NCBI GenBank assembly: GCA_030068145.1
Contig: JAPJBO010000077.1
Coordinates: 372,001-436,000 of the forward strand
From: Diplonema papillatum
Lineage: Eukaryota > Euglenozoa > Diplonemea > Diplonemida > Diplonemidae
Length of the DNA stretch: 64,000 nucleotides
Direction: 5' to 3'
This document shows, in pieces, positions 9,425 to 20,250 of the stretch. Under the pieces are notes generated by a model. The model saw only the letters and a program-made list of their open reading frames with translations, was not told the DNA's origin and ran no database searches. Position 1 is the first letter of the stretch. Every line of letters begins with the position of its first letter. The translations under genes and the position numbers were made by a program.

Positions 9425-10255
9425 GGGGTGTTTTGCGCCAGCAGGCGTCGCTAAATCGAGATAAACCGTCGGCGCTGGCGATAAATGCCGCGTCGACGGG
9501 GGCGGCTGCGGCCGTCGTGTCGAACGCGCCGAAGCCGGCTGCGCCCAACGCCGCCCCGTGCACCTCGTCATCTGGAAACATGGACGCGACAGCGCCGGCG
9601 CCGGGGCCGCCCCGCACGCGGCGGCGAGCGGCAGGTCGAAGGTGCCGACGGTCGTCTCGAGCACTGGCGTGCCAGGCGGCCGATGCGTTGCGGGGGGCAG
9701 CGAGCAGCTTCAGCTCGAAAAACAGGGACGCGGCGCTCGCGTCGCGCGCGTCGACGGGTGCCGGCACGGCCGCGGCCGTCGTGTCGAACGCGCCGAAGCC
9801 ACGGGGCGGCGTCTGAAAACTCGAGCGCCGCCCCGTGCGCCTCTGTCGTCCAGACACGTGGACGCGCCGCCGGCCACGGGCCAGCTTTCGAGAACCCGGC
9901 TATGGAGGGTCTTGCGCCAGCAGGCCTGCCGCTAAATCAAGATCAATCATCGGCGCTGGCGTCGCGCGCGTCGACGGGCGCGGCCGCAGGCGCCGCCATC
10001 GTGTCGAACACGCCCGCCGAAGCTGGTGTCCGAACACTCAAGCGCCGCCCAGTGCGCCTCGTCGTCGAGGAACCTGGACGCGCCGCCGGCCACGGGCAAG
10101 CTTTCGAGAGCCCGGCTGTGGTATATCACGCGCTGCGGCGAGGGCGCGGCGTCGCAAAACGACGCGGCCCACGCGAGCGCGAAGGCGCCGGCGGTGCGAG
10201 GGGGGCATGTTTTCGGGCTTCTCTTCTTTTGGTATATAGGGGCGTGCATATTGGC
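9425..10255 (-). pseudogene. Broken tandem copies of the 5' end of the GH128 gene
   Basis: Three degenerate blocks (about 9430-9600, 9600-9910 and 9910-10208) repeat the signal-peptide and first carbohydrate-binding region of the GH128 gene. Examples are the antisense of DARDASAASLFFELKLLAAP at 9690-9760 and the PVAGGAS..DDEAH segments. The last block keeps the promoter-like CCAAT/TATATA and an ATG (10208), but a two-base loss just after codon 5 (TCGCACCGCC against TCGCACACCGCC) throws it out of frame. A segment of about 50 bases around CTAAATC.AGAT.AA..GTCGGCGCTGGCG separates the blocks and recurs at 10418-10468. No block reaches the PKD or catalytic domain. Confidence 0.75.
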
Positions 10256-10259
10256 TTGA

Positions 10260-10519
10260 TGGATGCGGTTCCCACTTCAGAATTTTGTAAATTTGCTTCT
10301 TACTAGTGCGTTAGTCATGTGACTAGTAAGAATCACTTGTAAACGACTAGTGAACGGCATGACTAGTGCGCCAGCTGAGTCTTCTCATAGGACGATATAG
10401 ATTATATGGGGTCTCTTGCGCAAGCAGGCCTGTCGCTAAATCAAGATAAATCGTCGGCGCTGGCGTAGCGCGTTGACGGGGGCGAACGATGTGCCGGGGG
10501 TTCTCCTCTTTTAGTATAG
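10260..10519. repeat. Further fragment of the 5' flank of the family, cut by a TIR element
   Basis: 10355-10470 repeats 9380-9480 (GTGCGCCAGCTGAGTCTTCT, then CATAGGA.TATA). The sequence up to 10519 (CTCCTCTTTTAGTATAG) resumes after the TIR element at 11631 (ATAGATTGGCTGCCAGG). This reconstitutes the promoter block seen before the intact genes and shows that the TIR element landed in a promoter copy. Confidence 0.6.
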
Positions 10520-11073
10520 CACCCATTCCACGAAAAAGTGTCACAGATTTCGGCTTTTTTCGGATTTCTGCCGAAAATTTCCATCTGCAGGTCCGAAAAT
10601 GGTCGGTTTCGAGATTTTGAGGACACGTTTGAATCCGTTGAGGACAGGGCTTTCCGAATATTTAGTCGGATAAAAATTTTGACCGACCCCCCCCCCGGAA
10701 ATGGAGGTCGGCACCCGAAAGAATGGGGTCCTGGAGATCGGTTTTTTTCTCTCTGCATCCAGGAGGGGGTCAGATTTTGATCGCTGGGCTAGCTGGCAGC
10801 TTGCCCATAATCGCGCATCCCAGAACTACTCGAAAACCAAAAGATTTCCCAAAAAGACCTCGAAAATAATTTCCAGACGGCTGCTTTTCACACCGAAAAA
10901 TCGCAATAATACTCTCCTCCTCGCCCGTCTCGCTGCTCCGTACTCGCTGCTCTCGTCCTTGCTGCTGCGTGATGTCAGATTGATGGTGCGTAACAAACGT
11001 AGAAAGGTCATGCAGAGATTCTCGTGTGTATGCCACGAACGGTCGAAATAACCAATGGCCAAAAAAAAAATCG

Positions 11074-11141
11074 GACCGGGGGAATCGAACCATGGCCTAC
11101 AGGGGCCCAGGAGGGTGCGGTAACCGTTAGGCTATGTTGCC
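11074..11141 (-). other. tRNA-like sequence within TIR element
   Basis: On the minus strand TAGCCTAACGG (11124-11134) fits an A box and GGTTCGATTCC (11081-11091) is a perfect B box at tRNA spacing. The D-arm region (CTAACGGTTACCGC) resembles tRNA-Glu or tRNA-Asp. The acceptor stem does not pair, so this is a derived, not a functional, tRNA. Confidence 0.5.
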
Positions 11142-11345
11142 AAACCTCGGGCCAAAATTCGCTTTTAGCGCCTGCTCAGTTGGAATTCTTATCGGAAAGT
11201 GCGAGATCGTCATTTACTCGTTTCCAGTGTCCCAGGACGGTATTTCTGCTCTCTCAGAGCTTATTTCGCCCGGTTTGCGAAGAACTCAAAATGAGTCCAA
11301 AAATTCTCACTCGGTAGTGAACAAAAAAAATTTCCGCCATTTTTT

Positions 11346-11417
11346 TAGCCCATGGTCCAGAGGTTACCATACCCACACAGGGGTTTGAGGGTCGGTGGTT
11401 CGATTCCCGCCGGAAAT
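11346..11417 (+). other. tRNA-like sequence within TIR element
   Basis: A box TGGTCCAGAGG (11353-11363) and perfect B box GGTTCGATTCC (11397-11407), 44 bases apart as in a class I tRNA. The acceptor and T stems are poorly paired. It is the same module as minus-strand 3583-3653, including the preceding T run and AGCCC. Its downstream flank reads, on the minus strand, GGGATGGAAAGAGCTATCCC, related to 3485-3505. Confidence 0.5.
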
Positions 11418-11799
11418 CGTTTTTTTGGGTTTTTGAAACAGCCCCAAAACCGACCTTTTGTCCATCTGCACGCCAGATTTTGGTCGCCACGCGAGCTGAT
11501 TGCTTGCCCATAATCGCCAGGGATAGCTCTTTCCATCCCAAAAAAAATTTCCCGAAAATTCCAAAATTTTGACCCAAAACGGGCTGCTTTTCAGACGGAA
11601 AATCTGTGACACTTTTTCGTGGAATGGGTGATAGATTGGCTGCCAGGCTCAGCTTTTTTGTGTTTCCGACGATCCCGTATGGGCGTACAACGACCTTTTC
11701 TTTTTTTCGGAGTCGGAAGAGGTTGCTGCGGATCCCGCCAGCTCAGGGCATTAGCTTCCCCATCCAAATTCCGCCAGCTGACGGTATTTGGAAATCGGC

Positions 11800-13372
11800 G
11801 AGCGGAAAAAAGTATTAAAAAAAAGTGCAAAATTGGTGTGATCCATATGCCCGGTGCAAACCCGGCACAAACCCGGAAAAACTCAAGGGGGGTCCGATTT
11901 TTTATTTTGCACTACCCCTTCAGGTTATGGCACGTGATCGCTGCAATCAAGCTAAACCGACGGCACCAGGGTCCTGTCGAGTAAAAACCAACACCAATTA
12001 ATATGTAAGGCGGCACCGAAAGTGTAGGTCCACCGCAGAAGTTACCCGGAATGCTTTGCCATTGCAGCGCTGAATGCACATCTCTGACAGACAGGAACCA
12101 CTATTTTCCAAAGCCTCCAGAGGGCAAGCCCGGTTGTGCTTGACGCAACGGACTACAACCGACCACCAGACAGCAATTGCTTCAAACTCCCCCGATACTA
12201 CGGGAACCGAGGAGCCTAGTACAAGCAGATTAACCCTCTGCCCTCGCTGTTTCCAAATGAAGCATCAATTCCAAATTCATGTGTCATGCTGGCTCTTGCC
12301 GGATGCTAGCGAGCGAGCTTCGTTACTTCACCACCGCGCCGTAGCCTCCATTGTGCCCTGGGTTCCATGATTGGCTGTTCTCGGCCGGTATGCCCGAGTC
12401 GGTGTTTCCTCGTCTTTACACTTCTTCTTCGATTGTTTAACCCCAACGTCCGGGTCTGCCACTGGTGCGGCCCCGTTTTTCCGCTCCTCTGTCCCTTCTG
12501 CTTCGCCTCATGCTTCCATCCAGGCCTGCCTGCGCTTCCAGTCCGCTGGGTATTGTTCCTGGGGGTGAATTTTCCATTTCGGGTCGCCGTTTTCGAGCGA
12601 CCTGCCTGAGGTACGGCACGCTCTCTCGCTTGCCATCTTGCCTGCTCGCAGAAAGCTGCATTTGCGGCATCATCGTCTGCATCGATGTTCTGCATCCGCG
12701 GTACGTGCTTACTTTTCAGTCGACAACTACTGCTCCCGACACATTGAGCTAATGCTAACTCCACTGCAGAACGAGTGGTGACCTGTCTCTGCTAATTGCG
12801 TGACGCTTGTTGCATGCAGTTGCGCGTCCACGAACGCCACGCACCCATGCTCGGTAGCCATTCCTCCCAGCTGCCGGGGTTGTTGGTACCCGCATTTTGG
12901 AGTGCATCGAAACCCCTGCAGAGCTCAAACAGCGGCTTGGTCAGCCACAGTTTGGGCGGAACCAAAGGTAGCAGTCTGTGCTCAGGCCATCTTAAGCCAT
13001 CCGGGATTTGGAAAACTGATGCAAAATGAAGCTAATAGTCTGCGCCAGCTGAGCTGCTGTAAAGAATAGTTGAGTTGCAGCTCTTGACAAAGATAGATGA
13101 AAAAAATGGCGCTTCCGTTTGTTTGTGCGCACTAGCGGCTTTTCACCTGATTTGGTGAGTTGCTTTTAGTACGCTGCCAACTACTAATTTTTAGTACCAA
13201 CAATGCATTGTTAACACAAAAAAGAAGGTGTTTTTATTAGCGTTATTATTATTTATTCTTCGTTTTTTTCTCACGAACGGGAGTCGGTCCTGCTTTTGGA
13301 TTTGTGGGTTCTCCCGATCGTGGTTAGCACAAACTCAAGAGGTCTAGTCAACTATTCCCTGCAGTATTAGCA
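11800..13372. other. No recognised gene; repeat G at 13100-13225
   Basis: Frames up to about 150 codons occur on both strands but show no known domain and no consistent splice structure. 13100-13225 is a dispersed repeat (G): GTTTGTGCGCACTAGCGG and CAACAATGCATTGTTAACAC recur at 33085-33195 inside kinesin intron 1. Confidence 0.45.
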
Positions 13373-14470
13373 TACCGTATTTCTAAAAATGTTGGCCCCC
13401 CTAAAAAGTTGGCCGGAAAAAATGTTGGCCGGAAAAAATAAATCTGGCGGTTTGGGGGGGGGGGCGCCAGGTTTATTTCCGGCCAACATTTTTTTAGAGT
13501 GCAAGTTCGCTTAGGGATCCGGGGTTTTATAGTTTCCGGGTGACCGTAGTTTTTTGGTAAAAGCAAGTTGTACTCAGCAGATTTCATACTACACCTAGTC
13601 AGGCAGGGCCTTCACCAGGTGCTGTTCTCCCGCCTACAGGATAGCGCAAGGGCTTGCTGGGATCGCTGACGGCTTAGATACACGATCGCCATCATCGACG
13701 GCTTCTTAACCTCCCAAAAGCACGTGCAAGTAGAGTTTTGGTCTTGGAGAGTAAGAGCGGGAATCTGCACGTCGTTGCCGAACTTACCGTTCATGGTTGA
13801 CCCGAGTTTCGTCGGCTCTGCAGCCTTTAGCCACGGCGGACGGACCCGCCAGCGACCGCGCCCGACCTCGCTCCCGCGCGATTACGTTGATCGATCATAA
13901 ATATTGCATGCCTAATACTCTCCAGGGAAAGACTTTCGGAAAGGGGGCTACGGACCTACGGAAGTACGTGGGTTGCTGTCACCTCCCGTCAAAGAAGTTC
14001 TGGACTTGGCTTCTGGGAGGAACCCCGGATCCAGCAGCGGCTGTGCAGCACATCAACGCACCAAAGAGGGACTTCTTCTTATTGTCCTACTCTCGCGATC
14101 CCACCAACATGTTGCACAAGTGTACGCCATGCCCCAACTGTGTTGTGCGCCAAGAACAGCAGCGAACAGAGAAGAATGCATAGATCGGGACATGTCCGAC
14201 GTTCATCAAAGACACGACTCCGCAAGCCTCATGCCAACCACCAGCTGGGTACCGAGTAGGGGCGACGAGCAATTCTAGCATCATAAAGAAAGCCGGATAT
14301 AGGCTTCGGGGGGGCCCCAATTATCTTCCGCGTGCGTTGCGTTCGGGGAAATCTGCTAAGTACCCAAAAATCCTGCAAAAATGTTGGCCGGAAATAAACC
14401 TGGCGGTCTCCCGGTTTTTGAGGGGGGCGCCAGGTTTATTTCCTGGCCAACATTTTTTAGAAATACGGTA
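13373..14470. mobile_element. TIR element with hairpin ends and TA target site
   Basis: The outer ends are inverted: TACCGTATTTCTAAAAATG (13373) mirrors CATTTTTTAGAAATACGGTA (14470), with TA at both extremities as in Tc1/mariner-type insertions. Each end is itself a long imperfect hairpin: ATGTTGGCCGGAA then AAATCTGGCG, opposite CGCCAGGTTTATTTCC then GGCCAACATT, with stems near 13405-13500 and 14375-14455. A further inner match (GTACTCAGCAGATTTC at 13567; GAAATCTGCTAAGTAC at 14348) extends the arms. No transposase is recognised in the interior. Confidence 0.65.
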
Positions 14471-14483
14471 CTTTAAAAAAAAA

Positions 14484-14731
14484 ACGACTACTTGCGATCG
14501 ATGCCTTTGCGGACACAGCCCGTCGCTTCATCCAGGAGACGGTTGATAGCCACGGTACTTCCGCTTTCTGCATGGTCAGCTTCGATCACAGTGAGGCCTA
14601 CAGACAGCTGCGGGCTGGCAATGGGCCCCTCTGGAGGACAGTGGTAGCAGAGGACCGCGATGGCAAGGTAAGGGTCTTCAAGCTGAAGAAGCTCTCACTA
14701 CAACGCGTTCGCAAGACTTCGTGCTAGCGGC
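14484..14731 (+). pseudogene. Reverse-transcriptase-like fragment
   Basis: An open stretch reads ...FCMVSFDHSEAYRQLRAGNG then LWRTVV..DRDGKVRVF before a stop. A catalytic-type FD.SEAYRQL block followed by a G..F strand resembles the first part of the palm of reverse transcriptases in DIRS-like and other retroelements, which have (D)..(D/E)AYRQ. No YxDD motif was found downstream, and a 43-bp direct repeat (14703-14783, ACGCGTTCGCAAGACTTCGT) interrupts the sequence. Decayed; assignment is tentative. Confidence 0.4.
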
Positions 14732-15711
14732 CTGGATCAATTACAACGCGTTCGCAAGACTTCGTGCTAGCGGCCTGGATCAATAACGTGGCGCTGCAGA
14801 GTGTCCTGCAGGGTAGCTCCAGGTCCGCTGAACTCTTCGAGCCGGTGCACTGGTTGTGGGGGTTTTTGGCCAGGGCAAGGGCCACGGCTCGGTGCCTGAA
14901 GAGCAAAATCTCTCTGACCTGCCCAGTCGGCTGAGGTTAGAGTGGGCAGACCAGCCAATACGAGGGGTCATTCCCAGCAGAGTCTTTCCCCGGACCTCAG
15001 TGTTGCAGAGAGCGGTGGGCGACATGAGTGGTGGGTCCACGCGAAGACTTTCTGACTCAGAGCACCGATAGACTGTTGCTGTCTGAGCTGTTTGTATCTT
15101 TTACTCCATCGAGTCGACACCTGTATCAGATAGCATCCTTCGTCAGGGGATCGCCACGGCAACGAGCCACGCACGAGAACCATTGGGAAAAGAGCCATTG
15201 GAAGAGCATTGGGAACGAACCCAAAGGCTCCCGAAAACCTCTGAGGTAACGCTGCGCTCAATATGCTACCTGCGGCGAACCAGTCGCCTGGCAACCTGCG
15301 TGTTACGGATCACCAAGCAGTTTGCGAAACGTAGCAGCGCGCAGAACGCCGCGTACGTGGCAGCCTCGCCTGGCGGCTTGCGTGTCCCAATGCTCTGCCA
15401 AACGAGTTAAAGGAAGTAAACCCGTTCGGCAGGAACCTGTTTGGGAGAATGGGAGTACGAAAGCCTTCGCGGGCTTCGCAATCGACAAACAGGTGCGATT
15501 CTGCTCGTTCCCACCCCCGAGGATGACTTGGGATACATCGGCTGTGGAACACCTGAGTCCCGGGTTTACGGCGGATGAGTGGGACGCCCTGACCAGGTCG
15601 CTGGCGCTTCTAGCTGAAGTGGTGTGGACCGCGTCCAGGGAGGGAAGCGTACGAGAGGTTCAGGGACCTAGCGGCCGAGCTGCCGGGTCGGGAGCTCACA
15701 GTGCGAAAGTA

Positions 15712-15957
15712 AGAGCTCGACCCGCACCTACAACACTGCGCAGAGGGACGCCCTTCGGGCAACAATTGCGAAGCATTCGAGGGAGGAAGCTCGCAGGGCG
15801 ATACGAGACTGCCTGCTGCAGGCTTCGTCCAAGGCGACCTACGCCTCTAGCACGAAGGTGTACAAGGAGTGGTGTGCTGGGATAGGGGTAAGGCCGTGCC
15901 CTGTCGAAGTAGCAATTGCAGCTTGCGGGGACGAATGCTGCCAGACAAGGAGGTAGC
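15712..15957 (+). pseudogene. Tyrosine-recombinase N-terminal-like fragment
   Basis: A frame containing RTYNTAQRDALRATIAK, then LLQASSKATYASSTKVYKEW and VRPCPVEVAIAACGDEC, looks like the helical core-binding domain of a tyrosine recombinase (S..TY..Y...W..). With the RT-like fragment 1 kb upstream this suggests a decayed DIRS-type retroelement. The catalytic R..R..Y region was not found, so the call is weak. The frame ends at a stop at about 15957. Confidence 0.35.
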
Positions 15958-16369
15958 GATCGCCACACAGACATGAGGAAAGTTCACTTCGTTTTGGAAA
16001 CGTTCGGGGCACTCACGGAAAAGAAGTCCGCCTGGAAGGAATGTGTTCCTCCGGTACAACGAGACGACTCAGAAACACTCGGAGACGCCGCCTGGACTCA
16101 TTTCGCCGGAGGATAGAGGGGCCTTGCAGAAGAAGTACCCCAAACCTGAGCAGGAGGAGCCCCTGGGGCTTGCTCAATTAAGAGTGGTCTTCTCAGAAAT
16201 AGAGAGCTCGGCGCAGGCGTCTCCAGCTTCTGGCGGAGCACTTCACCCTGCTACGTACCTCGAGTATGCAGTCTCTGCGGACGTGACGTAGAACTCGGGA
16301 GGGGGAAGGCCAGAAAGAGAAAAGGTGGTGGCGAAGGGGTTTTCAAGCGTACTAGAGTTCGAAGCTATA

Positions 16370-17562
16370 GTTAAATTGTCGATGAGCCTCACAATGAGAA
16401 GTTAACGACTACTTGCTGTTTGTATCTGCGATGGAAATGTTTGGGTCGTGCTGCTGCCATTTCAGTCATCATGTCCACGGCCCAGCGGTACCGCCGAACA
16501 GGTAGAGGACCGTCCGGTACCTGTTCCCACCAGATCCTCGTGTCGGGGCCGGATCCAGCCAACTGCCGTCTCGCGCCTATTGTGCTGCCTACAACAAGAA
16601 GTGTTGCGTAGTAGCAGATGTGGTAGTTGCCATGGTCAGCCAATATTTTTCCATTCGTCGCGACAGCCTACACCGGAGGCGGTCAGACTTCGCAGCTAAT
16701 ATTTGAGTAGAACGGGAAACGGCTTCACGACAGTAAGAAACCTTCGGCGGCCAGGAGCCGATAAACAACAATGGATAACCAGGGACATGAGCATACGAAG
16801 GAGAGGTGTGTGTGAACGGGAAGGGAGATGGTCCGCGCCTGGCACGCGTGCGCAGATGTGTTTTGAGAAACCTGCGACTTTGAGTCTCCGGTTGACATTT
16901 GAGGCGGAGGGGTGGGTTCTTTTCGGTTGGATATAGTTCTGGGAACAACAGATTGGGCGTCTTACCGTGAACACGTAGCACATGAACAGTGCGCCCGAAA
17001 CGCCTAGCATGCCGGTCCGGCAAGGTTGGCAGTGAGGTTTATGCTTCTTGGGTGGGTCGTTTCAATTCTCTGGAGCTCGTCCGTCGGCAGCGAAGCCGCG
17101 GACGTAACTTTCGCGCGACAAATTCAACTGTCGATCGGTTTATTTTCCATTTCCGCCCCGACTGGGGACTAGGGGGATGGGCGGAGGGCGTGAAAACGTG
17201 CCCGACGCACCTGGTATGTGCTGGCTTGTGGGCATTGGTAGTTATGAAACATAACGATGCATGCTGCGCAATTGCGCTTGGAATACCACTTGTCCAACGA
17301 CAAGTGCACAACTAAGGACGCACCAGGCGGGCCACGTCGGTGTGAGTCTCTGAGGACACGACAGCGACGTGGGTTCGTTTCGCCGGTAGGTCTTTTCTCG
17401 CCGCAGTGGTTCCGCACAGGCAGCGGAGGAGTCATCAAGCAAAAGAAGGCCATGGGGGTTAGCTTTTGCTGAAACTGACACCTTGGCGTTGCTTGCGAAA
17501 AAGAATAAATAAAGGAGCGATTCCTCGTTTTGAGTTCGGTTCTGTTTGATTGCCCACCTCCT
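16370..17562. repeat. Gene-flank repeats B, C and A in one uninterrupted block
   Basis: 16400-16640 (B), 16690-17185 (C) and 17212-17562 (A) follow one another without the 1.6-kb insertion seen in the copy at 2040-5150. This copy shows the ancestral B-C-A order. No discoidin gene follows it directly: A is cut by a TIR element at 17561, and a further A-type copy starts at 19495. Confidence 0.65.
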
Positions 17563-18784
17563 CTTAAGGCTAAGTTGGATGGAAACGCCGTTTCTTTTAG
17601 TTTTTTCGAAGTAAGGAAACGGAAACGGAAACGGAAACGTTTCCGTTTCTTTTAAAAGAAACGCCGGAAGGCTCCTCATGCTGAGGGGTCCTATAGGATG
17701 CCATTTCGCGGGTCCTTCTGTGTGTCCGTCGGGTGTCCGTTTCCAGCCAAATTTTGGCTTTCCTTTCAGAGGGCGGGATCACCTTCTTCTTTTGATCTAC
17801 CAGCGGGCACTTCTGTTTCTCCGTCTTCTGGCGGGCTCTCTGACTCTTCAGGCCCTTCCTGGGCTGTTCTTCGACTTGGCTCGGCCCCTTCTTGTGTGTC
17901 GTCGCGGTCTCGTTTGTGCAGAGCAGTCGCTGATGCTCACCGCTTTCTTTCGTCGGCGATCTGACACGAGCCAATAGCTAACCACAAGCTAATGATGACA
18001 GAATGTCGTCACATGCGGATGCTGAGGTTTTCTGACACCAGATTCCACTCTTCTGCCTACCACTTCGTCTTCTGCTGCTTCCAACCCACGTTCTCATGTT
18101 TACTTGTATCGAGTGGGGCTTTTTGAATCTGCCGTCCGATGGTGCCTTCCGGTGACGGTTGCCACCCGCAGGGTGCACTGGGTCAAGCGATGTTTAACGC
18201 ACACGTTACTGCGTGGCCATCGCTTTTCTGGCGGGTTCAACATTGCCCCGGCATACGTGTGCCCTTCTCACCTCCTGATACGGATTGCACTCCCTTTTTG
18301 TCTTACGCCGCCGAAAAACCCCGGTCTTGTAGCCTGTGGCGCGGCGGTGCTCCCGCTGTACTGAACCGTAACTGTATCTATGTTGTCTATTATTGAAAGC
18401 GGATGTGCTTTCCCGATCGTCTTCAGCGCGTTGGCCAACGGCCTCGCATAGCATTGTCGCCACAACAGCCGTTGGTATAAAGAGCTGCAGACCTCAAAGT
18501 CATCACAACCGGACGCGTGTGGTTGCGTCTGCTCCACGCGGTCGCAACTCTTATGCTTCTTTCCTCCCTCTTTTTCGGAGCCTCCTTGTCCATGGTTTCC
18601 CACTGGATTGCGGGGTCCGCCGTTCGGAACACATTTCCGGTCGGACCTTCGGCCAGTATACTAGTGGCATACCAGCCGTTTCTTTTGAAAAGAAACGGCG
18701 TTTCCATCCACCGCCAAAAATAAGGCAACGGAAACGGAAACGGAAACGGAAACGTTTCCAACGTTTCCATCCTACATAGTCTTA
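17561..18784. mobile_element. TTAA-flanked TIR element with GGAAAC hexamer tracts
   Basis: TTAA lies at both ends, inside CTTAAG. The inward-facing ends are inverted repeats: GGCTAAGTTGGATGGAAACG at the left and, read on the minus strand, GACTATGTAGGATGGAAACG at the right. TTAA duplication is the signature of piggyBac-type insertion. Just inside each end lies a run of the hexamer GGAAAC (17630-17645 and 18727-18755), meeting inverted AAACGTTTCC, and a hairpin around TTTCTTTTGAAAAGAAACGGC. The interior has open frames on both strands but no recognisable transposase. Confidence 0.6.
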
Positions 18785-18789
18785 AGGGG

Positions 18790-19490
18790 GGGACCCGGTA
18801 GGGGGGTGCGGTTCTAAGGTTAAAAAACGTGATTTCGCTTTTTTGACTCTTTCTGTAAGACCAACATTATGATGATACTGTGTAAGGTGTCACCCGGGTC
18901 TTCGCAGAAGGCTTATGTTAGCGACGTTCTGACCATCAGAATGCAAATCTACCCGTTCATCTACTCGTAAAAAGCACTCTTCGTGTTTGTCTTGGCGCGT
19001 GTTTGTTTCCTAGCTCAGAAGGGTATAATGAGGAGCCGTACTGTCCTCACTGACACATAGCGTCCGTAAGGGGTCTCGAGCCACAACCACTATGCGTGGT
19101 CGCATGACGATATACTGTGTTTACATGACACACGGCATCAACACACAGCTTCAAGGCTTCCGGTTCGTGTGCTTGCCACTCTGCGTGAGACATGACTTGA
19201 CAATACGGGTCCAAAGTTGAGTACCGGTACCCCAAGTGCAGGTCGGTTTTCAAAGGGCTCTCGGTGTTTTCTGGCTTGAAAATACCCACGGCCACCAGAA
19301 AGTCCTACGAAGCAGGGGGTTGTCCCATTTGGTGCGGTTGCACCGTGATAACCCCCTCCCTCGCGTATTTTTCCTTACAAAAGGCAAAACCACATATATA
19401 TTTTTTTCCTTCGGAACCGCACCTCTCTTGCAGCGTTGTTACAAACCGGCGTTTGTAAGGATTTCCGATTCGTAAGAAACGGAAAACTGC
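18790..19490. other. No gene seen
   Basis: Neither strand shows a coding pattern. The stretch lies between the TTAA element and the fourth A-type flank repeat, and its origin is unclear. Confidence 0.4.
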
Positions 19491-19494
19491 TAAT

Positions 19495-19930
19495 GAGGGA
19501 TAACGTTCGCGGACACCTGTTGCGAGGACTAGGCATTTGCGCTGGGAATCCCACCTGTTGAACGACAAGTGCACAACCAATGGGTCGTGGGCAAGGACTG
19601 TTGGCTGATGTAAGGACGCACCAGGCGGGCCACATCGGCGTGAGTCTCTGCAGACACGACAGCGACGTGTGTTCGGTTCGCCGGCGGGTATATTTTCGCC
19701 ACAGTCAGGTCCCGCAAAGGCATTAGGGGGGGGAGTCATCAGGCAAAAGAAGCCCTCGGAGGGCTAGCTTTTGCTGAAACTCACACCCTTCGATGCCATT
19801 TGAAGAAAGAATATAGAAATGAGCGAGTTTGAGTATGGGTCTGTTTGATTGTCCCCTCCTCTTTACCCGTAACCTGTTGTCCGGTTGCAAAGAGGAGGGG
19901 AGGTGCTAGAGACTAACAACAAAGATGTCC
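19495..19930. repeat. Gene-flank repeat A, copy 4
   Basis: Shares GACAAGTGCACAACCAATGG, GTGAGTCTCTGCAGACACGACAGCG and the closing GAGGTGCTAGAGACTAACAAC with the other A copies. It is followed, as in copy 1, by weaker homology (GTGCCCCTTTTGGTGA.ACGTAAC) up to the 3' end of the discoidin gene at 20251. Confidence 0.65.
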
Positions 19931-20250
19931 ACAGGGGTTCTTCCCGCGTCCACAAGATATGTACCCGCAGCCACAGTGCGAGCCAAAAGATTCCCGTGGC
20001 AGCTTGAAATAGCCACGCCGAGCTGCAAACGTGCCCCTTTTGGTGATACGTAACGAAAGCTTGGCATAGTGTGGATAAAGATTGGCTCAGCAACGGCCCC
20101 GCCAGAGGCAAGCTTGCTTGATTGTGTCGGCCCCTCGTCCCTACCACTAAAAGGCTGCGACATGCATTGCACCACGCCAAGCGCTGCATCAAGCCTGCTT
20201 TCCACTAAAGCAGCTGACCGGCAGCCCCGCGCTTACTCCACCCACGCGCG

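Larger units (their letters stand above)
10520..11630. mobile_element. 1.1-kb non-autonomous TIR element with two tRNA-like modules
   Basis: The terminal inverted repeats are about 31 bp: CACCCATTCCACGAAAAAGT then GTCACAGATTT at the left, and the exact reverse complement ending at 11630. It is flanked by ATAG on both sides, a probable 4-bp target-site duplication. A region of about 110 bp (10780-10890) is repeated in the same orientation at 11470-11605 (CTTGCCCATAATCGC and GGCTGCTTTTCA), so the element is partly duplicated internally. No transposase frame is present. It sits inside a copy of the family promoter. Confidence 0.75.

Noticed and set aside
3583-11417. Functional tRNA genes at 3583, 11074 and 11346
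   Set aside because: A and B boxes are good but acceptor stems do not pair and anticodon arms are irregular; they lie inside mobile elements.
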